Positions 16,824 to 25,879 of a DNA stretch of 64,000 nt are shown here, one piece after another; within the stretch, counting starts at the first letter, position 1; each line of letters begins with the position of its first letter. The position numbers and the translations under genes are program-made. Below the pieces are notes generated by a model. It searched no databases. It worked only from the letters and a program-made list of their open reading frames with translations, and was not told the origin of the DNA. The stretch is from Dyadobacter sp. CY343 (GTDB lineage: Bacteria > Bacteroidota > Bacteroidia > Cytophagales > Spirosomataceae), in assembly GCF_021390335.1 (NCBI RefSeq), contig NZ_JAJUXK010000003.1, positions 372,001 to 436,000 of the forward strand, written 5' to 3'.

Positions 16824-18113
16824 TTACCTCACGTAAAATTTCTTGGTCAGCGTCTTTGAGGGTGTCTCGACTTTATAGAAATAAAGCCCGCTGGGGAGAT
16901 TTTTTACGTTGAGTGATGTTCTGTTAACTGTGTCCTGAATGACCTTTTGGCCTCTCTGGTTAAAGACGCTGACTGTGAATACCTCATAGCCAGGGGTGAA
17001 AATGCTTGAAAAAAGTGTTTCCTGAACCGGATTTGGATAAATATTCACTAATAGGTCTTCGGTGGTGATCTTGGAAAATGCAACCAGCTGAGCCCTTCTC
17101 GGACTTAGTTCAAGTATTGCGTGCATCCGCTCCATCTGGTCATTCGTGAAAACGCTCATGCACGCGTCGGGAGAGTAATCCATGTAATTCTCGATCATAT
17201 TGCGGGTTGTCACGCCGCGACATTGGGAAAATACCGGGGTACATTCCACGTCGGTAGTTTCATTTTTAGTAAAAGCAGTTGGCGTGTCTGCAATATGATC
17301 CGTTCCGCAATCCCGGTCGCCCCAGATATGGATCAGTCCGAGCCAGTGACCAACTTCGTGGGTTGTTGTTCTTCCCAGATTATAAATGCGGCTCGTGATC
17401 GCTGGTGCATTTCTACCGAAATACCTGTAATCAATGATCACACCGTCCGTGAGAGCGTCTGTTACTTCGTCTTCCGTGGTCGCCAAACCGCGCGTCAGGT
17501 CATTCAACTCCGTAACTACCGGAAACTGGGAAGTGCCTAAGTACCTGTCATTCAATTTACAAACCCAAATATTCAGATAACGGTTAGTAGACCACGCAGG
17601 CGAAATTTCGGCTAATTGCTCCGCATCAGCGATCGGGCTGAACTGGGCCTTTGCATTATAAGTACGGACAACGGTCACCAGTTTGAACCGGATCCGTGTA
17701 TCAACGGCCAGTGAATCCGTATAAAATCCTTTGTAACCAGAGGTATTGCCGTAATCCTCATTCAAAACTTCTATCTGGCTCTCCACCTGCTGGTCGGTGA
17801 TATTCGCATTGCCTGCCCCACCGAGGCTATTATTTTCTTGTGCGTGTACAACGTGAACAACGACGGGAATCGTAATGATCTCATCCGCATTGGTCCGCCT
17901 GTTAAGCCTGCTGCGGTTGATATGCTGCTGAATTACTGTTTCCGATTGCTGTCTCAACTTCAAAAGACTGGGATTTCGGGACATTCTCACAGAATCCTGC
18001 TCTGTAGTCGCGCAGCGGATCAAAGCAGCATCAGGTAACTGCGCCACTGAAAGTGAGGCAGTACCTAATACCAGCAGTAAAATGATGAGCCAACTATTGC
18101 TCTGATTTTTCAT
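16824..18113 (-). CDS. Secreted M43-family zinc metalloprotease with T9SS type A sorting domain
   Basis: A 429-residue secreted protease. It has a signal peptide (residues 1-24), a catalytic domain with the extended zinc motif HEVGHWLGLIH (252-262) of the pappalysin/cytophagalysin group, and the downstream Met-turn region ENYMDYSPDACMSVFTNDQ. The last 75 residues form a type IX secretion C-terminal domain: IYPNPVQETL, FNQRGQKV, LPSGLYFYKVE and KKFYVR. The product should cross the outer membrane and be released or anchored to the surface. It overlaps the end of phoH by 20 bases and abuts comEC, an odd place for a secreted protease; the tight spacing implies co-transcription. Confidence 0.9.
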   Translation of the reverse strand: MKNQSNSWLIILLLVLGTASLSVAQLPDAALIRCATTEQDSVRMSRNPSLLKLRQQSETVIQQHINRSRLNRRTNADEIITIPVVVHVVHAQENNSLGGAGNANITDQQVESQIEVLNEDYGNTSGYKGFYTDSLAVDTRIRFKLVTVVRTYNAKAQFSPIADAEQLAEISPAWSTNRYLNIWVCKLNDRYLGTSQFPVVTELNDLTRGLATTEDEVTDALTDGVIIDYRYFGRNAPAITSRIYNLGRTTTHEVGHWLGLIHIWGDRDCGTDHIADTPTAFTKNETTDVECTPVFSQCRGVTTRNMIENYMDYSPDACMSVFTNDQMERMHAILELSPRRAQLVAFSKITTEDLLVNIYPNPVQETLFSSIFTPGYEVFTVSVFNQRGQKVIQDTVNRTSLNVKNLPSGLYFYKVETPSKTLTKKFYVR

Positions 18114-19050
18114 AAGCAGCCAAAATATCCTTAACCAGGCGGTGCCTTACCACATCGGACCCATCCAATTCCACAAAACTGATCCCCTTGATCCCTTTCA
18201 AAACGGTCAGCGAATCGATCAGACCTGATTTAAGATTCTTGGGAAGGTCGATCTGCGATTTGTCACCGGTGATAATCGCCTTGGAACTTGGCCCCATACG
18301 CGTCAGAAACATTTTCATCTGCATTGGCGTCGTGTTCTGGGCTTCATCCAGCAATATAAAAGCATTATTTAAAGTCCGCCCGCGCATGTAAGCAAGTGGC
18401 GCGATTTCGATCGTGCGGCTTTCGAGATAGAGTTTCAGCTTTTCAGGTGGGATCATATCGTCGAGCGCGTCGTAGATCGGCCGAAGGTAAGGATCGATCT
18501 TTTCTTTCAGGTCTCCGGGTAAAAATCCCAGGTTCTCGCCAGCCTCTACGGCCGGACGAGTAATGATAATTTTCTTGACTTCCTTATTTTTCAGTGCCCG
18601 CACAGCGATTGCAACCGCGGTATAGGTTTTCCCCGTTCCCGCCGGACCTACCGCATATACGAGGTCATATTTAGCAGCCTGCTCGACGAGGAGCCGCTGA
18701 TTTGTGGTTTTGGCTTTGATAACCAGCCCTTTGTTCCCGTAAACGATTACATCATCGTCATCCTCTCCACCGGCTACCGGCGTTTTAGAAATCCCGTTCA
18801 GATATCCTTTTACATTATCATTCGTGATTTTTCCGTACTTCTGATAGTGCGCAAGTAGTGAATCCATTACATCCGTTATTCTGATGATCTCCGGCGCTGT
18901 GCCCTGGATACGGATTTCGTTGCCTCGTGAAATGATCTTGCTTTCCGGGAAAGCTGCGGCAACTTCCTTGATATTCACATTATGAATACCCAAAAAGTCC
19001 ACCATTGAAACGTCTTCGAGCGTGATGATTTTTTCCAGCAAATGAATCAA
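18094..19050 (-). CDS. phoH: PhoH-family ATPase
   Basis: PhoH-like proteins are cytoplasmic P-loop ATPases related to the helicase superfamily 1 core and linked to RNA metabolism. The 318-residue product has an N-terminal KH-like part (ISRGNEIRIQGTAPEIIRI), Walker A GPAGTGKT (135-142), TRPAVEAGENLGFLPGDLKEKIDPYLRP-type family signature in the middle, and Walker B in FILLDEAQNTTP. No ATG is near the expected start; translation probably begins at a TTG, either that at 19048-19050 or the one three codons later. It heads an operon with the M43 protease and comEC, overlapping the former by 20 bases. Confidence 0.92.
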   Translation of the reverse strand: MIHLLEKIITLEDVSMVDFLGIHNVNIKEVAAAFPESKIISRGNEIRIQGTAPEIIRITDVMDSLLAHYQKYGKITNDNVKGYLNGISKTPVAGGEDDDDVIVYGNKGLVIKAKTTNQRLLVEQAAKYDLVYAVGPAGTGKTYTAVAIAVRALKNKEVKKIIITRPAVEAGENLGFLPGDLKEKIDPYLRPIYDALDDMIPPEKLKLYLESRTIEIAPLAYMRGRTLNNAFILLDEAQNTTPMQMKMFLTRMGPSSKAIITGDKSQIDLPKNLKSGLIDSLTVLKGIKGISFVELDGSDVVRHRLVKDILAAYEKSEQ

Positions 19051-19248
19051 AGTTTAGTGTTTACCTATTTGTTCTAAAATTTAGTAATAATACCAACATT
19101 TATAAAACGCATAAACAGAATTTCCAATTTCAAGATCGAAAAAACTTTGCAAAAAACACCATTTCCCGGGCAACTCTTTCATTATCAGAGTAGCTGAAAA
19201 AATAACCTTTTTGAGAAAAAAATATTGAGCGAACTTCCCGGCTCTTTC

Positions 19249-19279
19249 TTTCGAACGCGCCCCGCATTGCGTAACTTTG
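19249..19279 (+). promoter_or_regulatory. Putative promoter of dnaB, giving a leaderless or very short leader mRNA
   Basis: TAACTTTG at 19272-19279 fits TAnnTTTG, with TTTC at 19249-19252 and a 19-base spacer as the -33 candidate. The spacing seen at the tRNA promoter predicts transcription from about 19286, one base before the ATG at 19287. Confidence 0.5.
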
Positions 19280-19286
19280 TTTTCCT

Positions 19287-20900
19287 ATGGAAAACGAAAA
19301 AGGCCCCAATAATCAGTCGAGACAAGGCTCCAAATCCGGTGCATTCGCAAAGAAACCGTACGGCGCCAGAACCCCGTCTATGGATCAGAATATCAGCAAG
19401 TTACCTCCACAAGCTGTGGATATGGAGGAGGCTGTTCTGGGTGCTTTGATGATCGAAAAGGATGCGTTGACAGCAGTAGCTGACATTCTCCGGCCCGACA
19501 GTTTTTACAAAGAGTCACACATCCGCATTTACAGTGCGATCATCACGCTTTTCGCTGATTCAGAACCGATTGATATGCTGACCGTTACTGCCAAACTACG
19601 CAGTACCGGGGAACTCGAAATGATCGGCGGCGCGACTTATATTATGCAGCTGACGAGCAAGGTTAACTCGGCGGCCAACATCGAATTCCACGCAAGGATC
19701 ATCTCCCAGGCTTATATTAAAAGGGAGCTGATTAAAATCGCCTCCGAGATCCAGCGCGACGCATTTGAGGAGACGACGGACGTATTTATGCTTCTGGATA
19801 AAATGGAACAGAACCTGTTTCAGATCTCGGAATCCAATATCAAGAAAAACTACGCTGACATGGGCGCGCTGATGCGGCAGGCATTGGCTGAACTTGATCA
19901 GAAGAAAAATAATAAAGACGGTTTAACGGGCGTTCCGTCAGGTTTCAGCGCACTGGACAGACTTACTTCCGGCTGGCAGAAAACCGAATTAATGATCCTC
20001 GCGGCTCGTCCGGGTATGGGAAAAACGGCATTCGTCGTTTCCTCACTCCGGAATGCAGCGGTGGAATTCAATATGCCGGTAGCGATATTCTCCCTCGAAA
20101 TGTCCTCAGTACAGCTTGTAAACAGGCTTATCTCGGCCGAAGCGGAGATTGACAGTGACAAAATCAGAAAAGGTAGCCTTGCCCCGCACGAGTGGGAGCA
20201 GCTCCACCACCGCATTCACCGCCTTACCAATGCCCCTATTTTTATCGACGACACCCCTGCCCTGTCCATTTTGGAATTGCGGGCAAAATGTCGCCGTTTG
20301 AAAGCGCAGCACGATATTCAAATGATCGTGATTGACTACCTGCAGCTGATGACCGGCGATACCGGTGGCAAGGGTGCGGGTAACAGGGAACAGGAAATTG
20401 CGATGATTTCGCGATCGCTTAAAAACCTCGCGAAAGAATTGGATGTGCCGGTAATCGCATTGTCACAGCTCAGCCGGGCAGTTGAAACGCGTGGAGGAGA
20501 AAAAAGGCCGCAGCTTTCGGATTTAAGGGAATCCGGTTCGATCGAGCAGGATGCAGATATGGTATTGTTCTTGTACCGTCCTGAATATTACGGCATTACC
20601 GAGGATGAAGCAGGAAATTCGGTTGCGGGAATTGGTGAAGTCATTGTCGCTAAAAACCGGGCAGGATCGCTGGATACAGTTCAACTCCGGTTTATCGGAA
20701 AATATACCAAGTTTACCGATCTGGATTCAGGCTATACGCCAGCCCCATTCACAGTGGATCGCCCCATTCAGACCAGCAACCCAATCGGCTCATTCGAAAG
20801 CCAGGCAAATCCATCATCAGCCGGCGGCACATTAAGAAGCCGCGCAAATGACCTGAGTAATTTTGATTACAAAGGGCCGGATAGCGAACCACCGTTTTAG
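19287..20900 (+). CDS. dnaB: Replicative DNA helicase DnaB
   Basis: DnaB is the hexameric 5'-3' helicase of the replication fork. The 537-residue product has a basic, low-complexity lead (about residues 1-35), the N-terminal domain starting at LPPQAVDMEEAVLGALMIEKDAL and the RecA-like C-terminal domain. The latter shows GVPSGFSALDRLTSGWQ, Walker A ARPGMGKTAF, SLEMSS, Walker B IVIDYLQLM and DLRESGSIEQDADMV. The chosen ATG lies one base after the predicted transcription start; an ATG at 19383 (MDQNISKLPPQ) would still give a complete DnaB. The gene stands alone and is followed by a tandem-repeat array. Confidence 0.96.
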   Translation: MENEKGPNNQSRQGSKSGAFAKKPYGARTPSMDQNISKLPPQAVDMEEAVLGALMIEKDALTAVADILRPDSFYKESHIRIYSAIITLFADSEPIDMLTVTAKLRSTGELEMIGGATYIMQLTSKVNSAANIEFHARIISQAYIKRELIKIASEIQRDAFEETTDVFMLLDKMEQNLFQISESNIKKNYADMGALMRQALAELDQKKNNKDGLTGVPSGFSALDRLTSGWQKTELMILAARPGMGKTAFVVSSLRNAAVEFNMPVAIFSLEMSSVQLVNRLISAEAEIDSDKIRKGSLAPHEWEQLHHRIHRLTNAPIFIDDTPALSILELRAKCRRLKAQHDIQMIVIDYLQLMTGDTGGKGAGNREQEIAMISRSLKNLAKELDVPVIALSQLSRAVETRGGEKRPQLSDLRESGSIEQDADMVLFLYRPEYYGITEDEAGNSVAGIGEVIVAKNRAGSLDTVQLRFIGKYTKFTDLDSGYTPAPFTVDRPIQTSNPIGSFESQANPSSAGGTLRSRANDLSNFDYKGPDSEPPF

Positions 20901-20930
20901 ACTTCGGCCGCCGGGCGGCCCCGTTCGCTC

Positions 20931-21120
20931 AGCCTGACACTAGCCTGTCAGAGTGAGCGCAGCCTGACACCCCGTGAGTTCAACCCAGCACTAGCCTGTC
21001 AGTGTGAGCGCAGCCTGACACCCCGTAGGTTCAACCCGGCACTAGCCTGTCAGAGTGAGCGCAGCCTGACACCCCGTAGGTTCAACCCGGCACTAGCCTT
21101 GTCAGAGTGAGCGCAGCCGA
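20931..21120. repeat. Tandem array of about 51-bp GC-rich units after dnaB
   Basis: Three full units (20961-21011, 21012-21062, 21063-21114; 51, 51 and 52 bases) with truncated copies on both sides. Each unit runs AGCCTGACACCCCGTAGG, TTCAACCCGGCACTAGCC, TGTCAGAGTGAGCGC with few changes. CTGACA and TGTCAG within a unit can pair as a small hairpin. The array fills most of the 323-base gap between the convergent dnaB and rlmD genes. No open frame or known element is seen in it. Confidence 0.9.
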
Positions 21121-21146
21121 ACTCCCAGTCGGACGTTTTGCATTAA

Positions 21147-21213
21147 TACCCCTAAATCCCCAAAAGGGGACTTTGCAGATCGCAAAAAGTCCCCTTTAGG
21201 GGATTTAGGGGTA
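21147..21213. terminator. Long inverted repeat between dnaB and rlmD (bidirectional terminator candidate)
   Basis: Arms of 28 bases (21147-21174 and 21186-21213) are complementary with one mismatch across an 11-base loop. The arms contain CCCCTAAATCCCC and AAGGGGACTTT. It sits just past the rlmD stop and after the tandem array, where it could end transcription from both sides. Confidence 0.75.
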
Positions 21214-21223
21214 GAGTAAATGG

Positions 21224-22621
21224 TCAGCGCCTCACCAGCAGCGCCACATTCTCCACGTGGTGCGTGTTTGGGAACATATCTACGGGCTGCACTTTTGTAA
21301 CCTCATAGTCTTCCGACATCAATGCCAGATCGCGCGCCTGGGTGGCTGTATTGCAGCTCACATATACAATGCGATCGGGGGCGGCTTTCAGGATGGTTTC
21401 TACAACCGGCTGGTCCATTCCGGCGCGTGGCGGGTCGGTAATAATCACGTCGGGCCTGCCGTGGGTTTGCAGGAAGCTTTCATTCATGATATTCCGCATA
21501 TCTCCCGCGAAAAACGACGTATTCGTAATCCCGTTCAGTTCGGAGTTCCGACGCGCGTCCTGAACGGCGGCTTCCACGTATTCCACTCCGACCACTTTTT
21601 TCGCTCTTCTCGCTACGAAATTTGCAATGGTTCCGGTTCCTGTATACAAGTCGTAAACCGACTCATTTCCCGTCAGACCTGCATATTCTCTTGCTACGCT
21701 GAAAAGCTGGTAAGCCTGGTCGGAGTTAGTTTGATAGAATGATTTCGGCCCGACCAGAAACGTGAGGTCTTCCATCGTTTCGCGGATAAAAGTCTCGCCC
21801 GAATAATGGATTACTTCCTGATCCTGGTAGGAATCGTTTCCCTTCAAATTGATAATATAGTTCAGCGAAGTGATCTCAGGGTGCGTTTTGTGCATATATT
21901 CCATCACCTCGGCGATCATTTCTTCATTATTCGCCCCAAACTGTACGATCACCATCACGTCGCCGGTATTGGCAGTTCGCACAACTAAATTCCGCATAAT
22001 CCCAACGTTGAAACGCACGTCGTAATAAGGAATGCTTTTCAAGTTGGCGAAATGGTGCAGAGAGTTACGGATCGTGTTCGACGGGTCGGGCTGTAAATGG
22101 CAGTGATCGACCGTAAAAATCTTGTCAAAACGCTTCGGAACATGAAAGCCGAGGGCATTCTTAGAGAATGTTTGCCCCGAATCCATTTGTTCTTTCGTAA
22201 GCCAGCGCCAGTTTGAGAAAGTGAATTCCAACTTATTACGGTAATATTCAGTCCTCGGAGCAGCCACAATCTGGTTAATCTCAACATTTCTGATCTTTCC
22301 AATCCTTTCAAAATGGTCGATAACCTGCTGTCTCTTGAATTTCAGCTGATGCTGATAGTCGATATGCTGCCACCTGCAACCGCCGCAAACGCCGTGGTGA
22401 ATACAATATGGGTCAGTTCTTAACGGGGATAATTTGTGTGTTTTTGTAACGATCGCTTCCTTTAATTTCTTCTTTGTTTTGACTATCTGCAAATCAACGA
22501 TGTCACCCGGAGCCACATTTCCTTCTACAAAAATTACACCGTCCTCCGATTTAAATATACATTTGCCTTCTGCCGCAAAATCGGTAATTTCAACGTATTC
22601 ATAAGTGTTGTTTTTGAGCAT
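21224..22621 (-). CDS. rlmD: 23S rRNA (uracil-C5)-methyltransferase, RlmD-type
   Basis: RlmD/RumA methylates a uracil at C5 in 23S rRNA using S-adenosylmethionine. The 465-residue product has an N-terminal TRAM domain (EGKCIFKSEDGVIFVEGNVAPGDIV), a four-cysteine iron-sulfur motif in CIHHGVCGGCRWQH with the upstream residue pattern, and a Rossmann methyltransferase domain with YDLYTGTGTIANFVARRA. The catalytic cysteine is in VYVSCNTATQARDL and the TDPPRAGMD motif is present. The start is set at the ATG at 22619-22621 (MLKNNTYEY); a TTG nine codons upstream is possible. The exact target uracil (1939 or 747) cannot be told from sequence. Confidence 0.9.
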   Translation of the reverse strand: MLKNNTYEYVEITDFAAEGKCIFKSEDGVIFVEGNVAPGDIVDLQIVKTKKKLKEAIVTKTHKLSPLRTDPYCIHHGVCGGCRWQHIDYQHQLKFKRQQVIDHFERIGKIRNVEINQIVAAPRTEYYRNKLEFTFSNWRWLTKEQMDSGQTFSKNALGFHVPKRFDKIFTVDHCHLQPDPSNTIRNSLHHFANLKSIPYYDVRFNVGIMRNLVVRTANTGDVMVIVQFGANNEEMIAEVMEYMHKTHPEITSLNYIINLKGNDSYQDQEVIHYSGETFIRETMEDLTFLVGPKSFYQTNSDQAYQLFSVAREYAGLTGNESVYDLYTGTGTIANFVARRAKKVVGVEYVEAAVQDARRNSELNGITNTSFFAGDMRNIMNESFLQTHGRPDVIITDPPRAGMDQPVVETILKAAPDRIVYVSCNTATQARDLALMSEDYEVTKVQPVDMFPNTHHVENVALLVRR

Positions 22622-22683
22622 ACTCCTTTTTTTAATTACTAAATCCAAAGCCTTATAGGATCAATTTTACAGTTCAACAAACC

Positions 22684-24891
22684 ATGAAAAAACGGTTTAT
22701 CTGGTCAATAATTTTACTATTCTTCTTCTTCCAGGCCGAAGCGACACACATTGTAGGCGGACAGCTTTTTATAACTGAAAACAAGGACAGTTACTACAAC
22801 TATAACATCGGGCTTACTATGTATTTCGATGCGCTGAATGGTAACCCCGGCGCGGAAGACCCCGCAGTTGTCATTTATGTTTTTCGAAAGCGCGATAATG
22901 CGGCCGTCGGTTGGCTTGAAGCTCCAAAAATAGAACGAAAATCGGTCACGTACGCAAATCCATTGTGCGGAATATCTACGTTGCAAACTTATCAGATCAC
23001 ATACAGTTCCACTTTGCGGCTCAATCCGACCGATTTTGCTGATCCGCAGGGCTATTACATGGTTTGGGACAGATGCTGCCGAAACGGGACGATCACCAAC
23101 ATCAAGAATCCCGGAGACGCAGGAAGCCTTTTTTACCTCGAATTTCCGCCTCTGTTCAAGAACAATGCGAACTTCAAAAATTCCTCGCCCCTCTTTCCCA
23201 CGATCAATGGTGATTATGCTTGCGTGAACTCGCCTTTTTTCTTTGATTTTGGTGGAAAAGATGCCGACGGGGACAGCCTGGTTTACAGCCTGATCACGCC
23301 GATGCAGGGATATTCCGATAAGACTAACCCCAGTATTCCTGCGCGCGGATCTTCCGCCTACCCGCGGCTGGACTGGATTGATGGTATTACCGTCGACAAT
23401 GTCATTCCCGGCCCGGACCCGCTCAAAGTAAACCGAGCGACCGGAATGCTCACCGTCACGCCCGGAAGTGTGGGTTTGTATGTATTTGCAGTGCAGGTTG
23501 ATGAATATCGGAAAGGAACTAAGATCGGGACCGTTACCCGCGATTTTCAGTTGAAGGTGGTCGATTGCCCTAAAATGGATCCGCCGAAATTGTTGTACAA
23601 ACCCAAAGGAAAAACGGCCTGGTACAATGAAAATGAGATTATCACGGTTAAAAAAGATGATCCAAACTGCTTCGAAGTGATCGTCACAGACCCTACTATC
23701 AATCAAATGATCAGGGTAAATGGGCTGGTTGTGAACAATAGCAAGAATTACTTCACTATTCTCCCCGCCGAATTCCGGACTACAATCGCGAACGATACGC
23801 TGAAATTCGAAGTCTGCCTGGAAGATTGCTTCGTTACCTACGACAACCGCCCGATCCGGATCGATCTCATCGCGGAAGACGAAAGCTGCCCCTTTCCCCT
23901 CACCGATACGCTCAGCATCTATATTAAACGGGAAAGCGCCGGTAACAATGCGCCCAAGGTAACCACGTCGCTAGCCGCAGATTATGTGCATGTGACCGCT
24001 GGCGTGCCGGTTACCTTCACGGTTTTTGGTAAAGATCCTGACAAGGATAAGCTGGCACTTTCCGGCCGCGGGCGGGATTTCAATATGACAGATCTGGGAA
24101 TGGCATTCGCTGCGACTTCCGGTACTGAGAATGTGCAGCAGAATTTTACCTGGACCCCACCCTGCCAGGCAAAGAAAGGCGATACACTGACTGTCGATTT
24201 CAAGCTGGAAGATATGCGTTGCGAGGGAAACCCGATGCCTGTTTCCAGGCCAGTTTATTTTATCATCGACGAATCGCCTAACAATCCACCTGCTGTAAAA
24301 ACTTCGCTAGATATTCCGGAGATCACTTATATGATCGGCGGGCCGGAAGCGATCTTGTTCGATGTGATCGGAACCGACCCGGACACGAACAGGATCAGTC
24401 TTGTAGCAGCCGGCCGCGGCTTTGACCTGAGTGCATTGGGGATGATTTTCGAAGGAAAAACGGGCGTCAAGTCAGTCACCTCGCCCTATTCGTGGAGCCC
24501 GGAATGTACATTATTGGCGGGCGAAGCGGAGCAGACTTTCCTGGTTGACTTCATCACGCTGGACAAAAGTTGCGCGGCGGCAAGCGACACTACGACGGTA
24601 AAGATTATTTTGAAAGATAACGAAGAGCAACCCTTTCCCGAGTTCCCTAATGTGATCACACCAAACGCAGATTCGAAAAATGATTGCTTTGTATTTCAGG
24701 AACTGCCGGATGATAAATGCGACGACCAGTTCAAAGATGTGACTATTTACAACCGCTGGGGAAAGCAAGTTTTCTATTCCAACGTCCGCCCCAACGACTG
24801 GTGCCCGACCGACATTTCCGGGGGCTATTATTACTACCTGATCCAATACACAAAACGCTCCTACAAAGGCGGCTTAACAATCCTGAAGTAG
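22684..24891 (+). CDS. Secreted surface protein with T9SS type B (gliding-motility-associated) C-terminal domain
   Basis: A 735-residue exported protein with signal peptide MKKRFIWSIILLFFFFQAEA. The body contains beta-rich domains typical of large Bacteroidetes adhesin-like proteins, including two related segments (PKVTTSLAADYVHVTAGVPVTF and PAVKTSLDIPEITYMIGG), each followed by a 'DPD.. R...GRGFDLSALGM'-like stretch, which are internal repeats. The last 85 residues are a type B sorting domain: FPNVITPNADSKNDCFVF, VTIYNRWGKQVFYS and GGYYYYLIQYT. It should be secreted by the type IX system and held at the cell surface. No catalytic motif is seen. It is divergent from rlmD and stands alone. Confidence 0.85.
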   Translation: MKKRFIWSIILLFFFFQAEATHIVGGQLFITENKDSYYNYNIGLTMYFDALNGNPGAEDPAVVIYVFRKRDNAAVGWLEAPKIERKSVTYANPLCGISTLQTYQITYSSTLRLNPTDFADPQGYYMVWDRCCRNGTITNIKNPGDAGSLFYLEFPPLFKNNANFKNSSPLFPTINGDYACVNSPFFFDFGGKDADGDSLVYSLITPMQGYSDKTNPSIPARGSSAYPRLDWIDGITVDNVIPGPDPLKVNRATGMLTVTPGSVGLYVFAVQVDEYRKGTKIGTVTRDFQLKVVDCPKMDPPKLLYKPKGKTAWYNENEIITVKKDDPNCFEVIVTDPTINQMIRVNGLVVNNSKNYFTILPAEFRTTIANDTLKFEVCLEDCFVTYDNRPIRIDLIAEDESCPFPLTDTLSIYIKRESAGNNAPKVTTSLAADYVHVTAGVPVTFTVFGKDPDKDKLALSGRGRDFNMTDLGMAFAATSGTENVQQNFTWTPPCQAKKGDTLTVDFKLEDMRCEGNPMPVSRPVYFIIDESPNNPPAVKTSLDIPEITYMIGGPEAILFDVIGTDPDTNRISLVAAGRGFDLSALGMIFEGKTGVKSVTSPYSWSPECTLLAGEAEQTFLVDFITLDKSCAAASDTTTVKIILKDNEEQPFPEFPNVITPNADSKNDCFVFQELPDDKCDDQFKDVTIYNRWGKQVFYSNVRPNDWCPTDISGGYYYYLIQYTKRSYKGGLTILK

Positions 24892-25228
24892 ATCCGAAAA
24901 CGGCAATACGAGCGAAAACTGTTCAGTAGATAAATATCAAAAATACAGTCTGGCCGGAACGTAATGAGTCTTTCAATATGTTTATAACTAATGGAGCTTA
25001 CGATATGTTAGATATTCAAAATATGATAATAAAGTATTTAATGTATAGCAAGTACAATACTAATAAAAAGACATTTATATATTAGCCATTTTAAAAGTAA
25101 AAATCATAACAAGCTGAAAAGCAGGGTCTATGAATGAAAGATAAAAATCGGATAACGCAAAATCCCTCCTCCTTTCCTCCATTCTCCCTTCCTCCATTCC
25201 GCTATTCCCATCACTAAAATTAACCAAA
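24892..25228. other. AT-rich gap with a pyrimidine tract, no gene seen
   Basis: The 337 bases between the T9SS protein and the NAD(P)-binding protein are AT-rich up to about 25090 and then hold a nearly pure pyrimidine tract at 25163-25200 (CCTCCTCCTTTCCTCC and variants). The reverse complement of this tract resembles the purine run at 61270-61305. No convincing promoter or small gene was found. Confidence 0.6.
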
Positions 25229-25879
25229 ATGAAAATAGCATTAATCGGAGCAACGGGATTTGTTGGCTCACACGTATTGAAAGAATTAATTGACAGAGGA
25301 CATGAGGTGGTCGCAATAGCGCGGAGTGTCGACAAGATCCCGGCTGATAGCCTGGTCACTGCGGTCGCGGCGAACGTTCTTAATCCGGCAGAAGTGACGG
25401 CGGCAGTTGCCGGCGTGGATGCAGTGATCAGCGCGTACAACCCGGGCTGGTCCAATCCAAATATCTACGAAGAATTCCTCGCCGGCGCCCGGTCGATTCA
25501 GCAAGGCGTCAAGGATTCCGGCTTGGGCAGGATTCTTGTAATCGGCGGTGCGGGAAGTCTCGAAATCAAGCCGGGCCTGCAACTGATCGACACGCCAAAA
25601 TTCCCGGAGGAGTTCAAGCCCGGTGCCGGCGCTGCCCGTGAATATCTTAATATTATCAGACAGGAAACGGAGCTCGACTGGACCTACCTCAGCCCGGCAA
25701 TCGAAATGGGCCCCGGCGCCCCGGGTGGACGAACAGGAAACTATCGCACCGATTTGAACAAACCGGTATTCAACGAATCGGGCCGGAGTACGATTTCAGT
25801 AGAAGATCTTGCGGTTGCAATAGTCGACGAAATCGAACATTCAAACCACATTAAGGAGCGTTTTACGGTTGGATACTAA
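25229..25879 (+). CDS. NAD(P)-binding oxidoreductase, atypical SDR (NAD(P)H-binding family)
   Basis: A 216-residue Rossmann-fold protein. The dinucleotide motif is GATGFVGSHVLKEL (residues 7-20), followed by a basic residue cluster (ARSVDK) that favours NADP, and GRILVIGGAGSLEI in the middle. The usual SDR YxxxK active site is not clear, as in the atypical group that includes NmrA-like and YwnB-like proteins. C-terminal residues RSTISVEDLAVAIVDEIE match the end of this family. It is a single-gene unit closed by a strong terminator. The substrate is unknown. Confidence 0.82.
   Translation: MKIALIGATGFVGSHVLKELIDRGHEVVAIARSVDKIPADSLVTAVAANVLNPAEVTAAVAGVDAVISAYNPGWSNPNIYEEFLAGARSIQQGVKDSGLGRILVIGGAGSLEIKPGLQLIDTPKFPEEFKPGAGAAREYLNIIRQETELDWTYLSPAIEMGPGAPGGRTGNYRTDLNKPVFNESGRSTISVEDLAVAIVDEIEHSNHIKERFTVGY

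Noticed and set aside
20931-21213. Insertion sequence or transposon remnant
   Set aside because: No transposase-like frame, no flanking target duplication and no terminal inverted repeats around the tandem units were found.
22717-23706. Long open frame on the minus strand opposite the T9SS type B protein
   Set aside because: It is antisense to a gene with clear signal peptide and sorting domain; its translation shows no family features.
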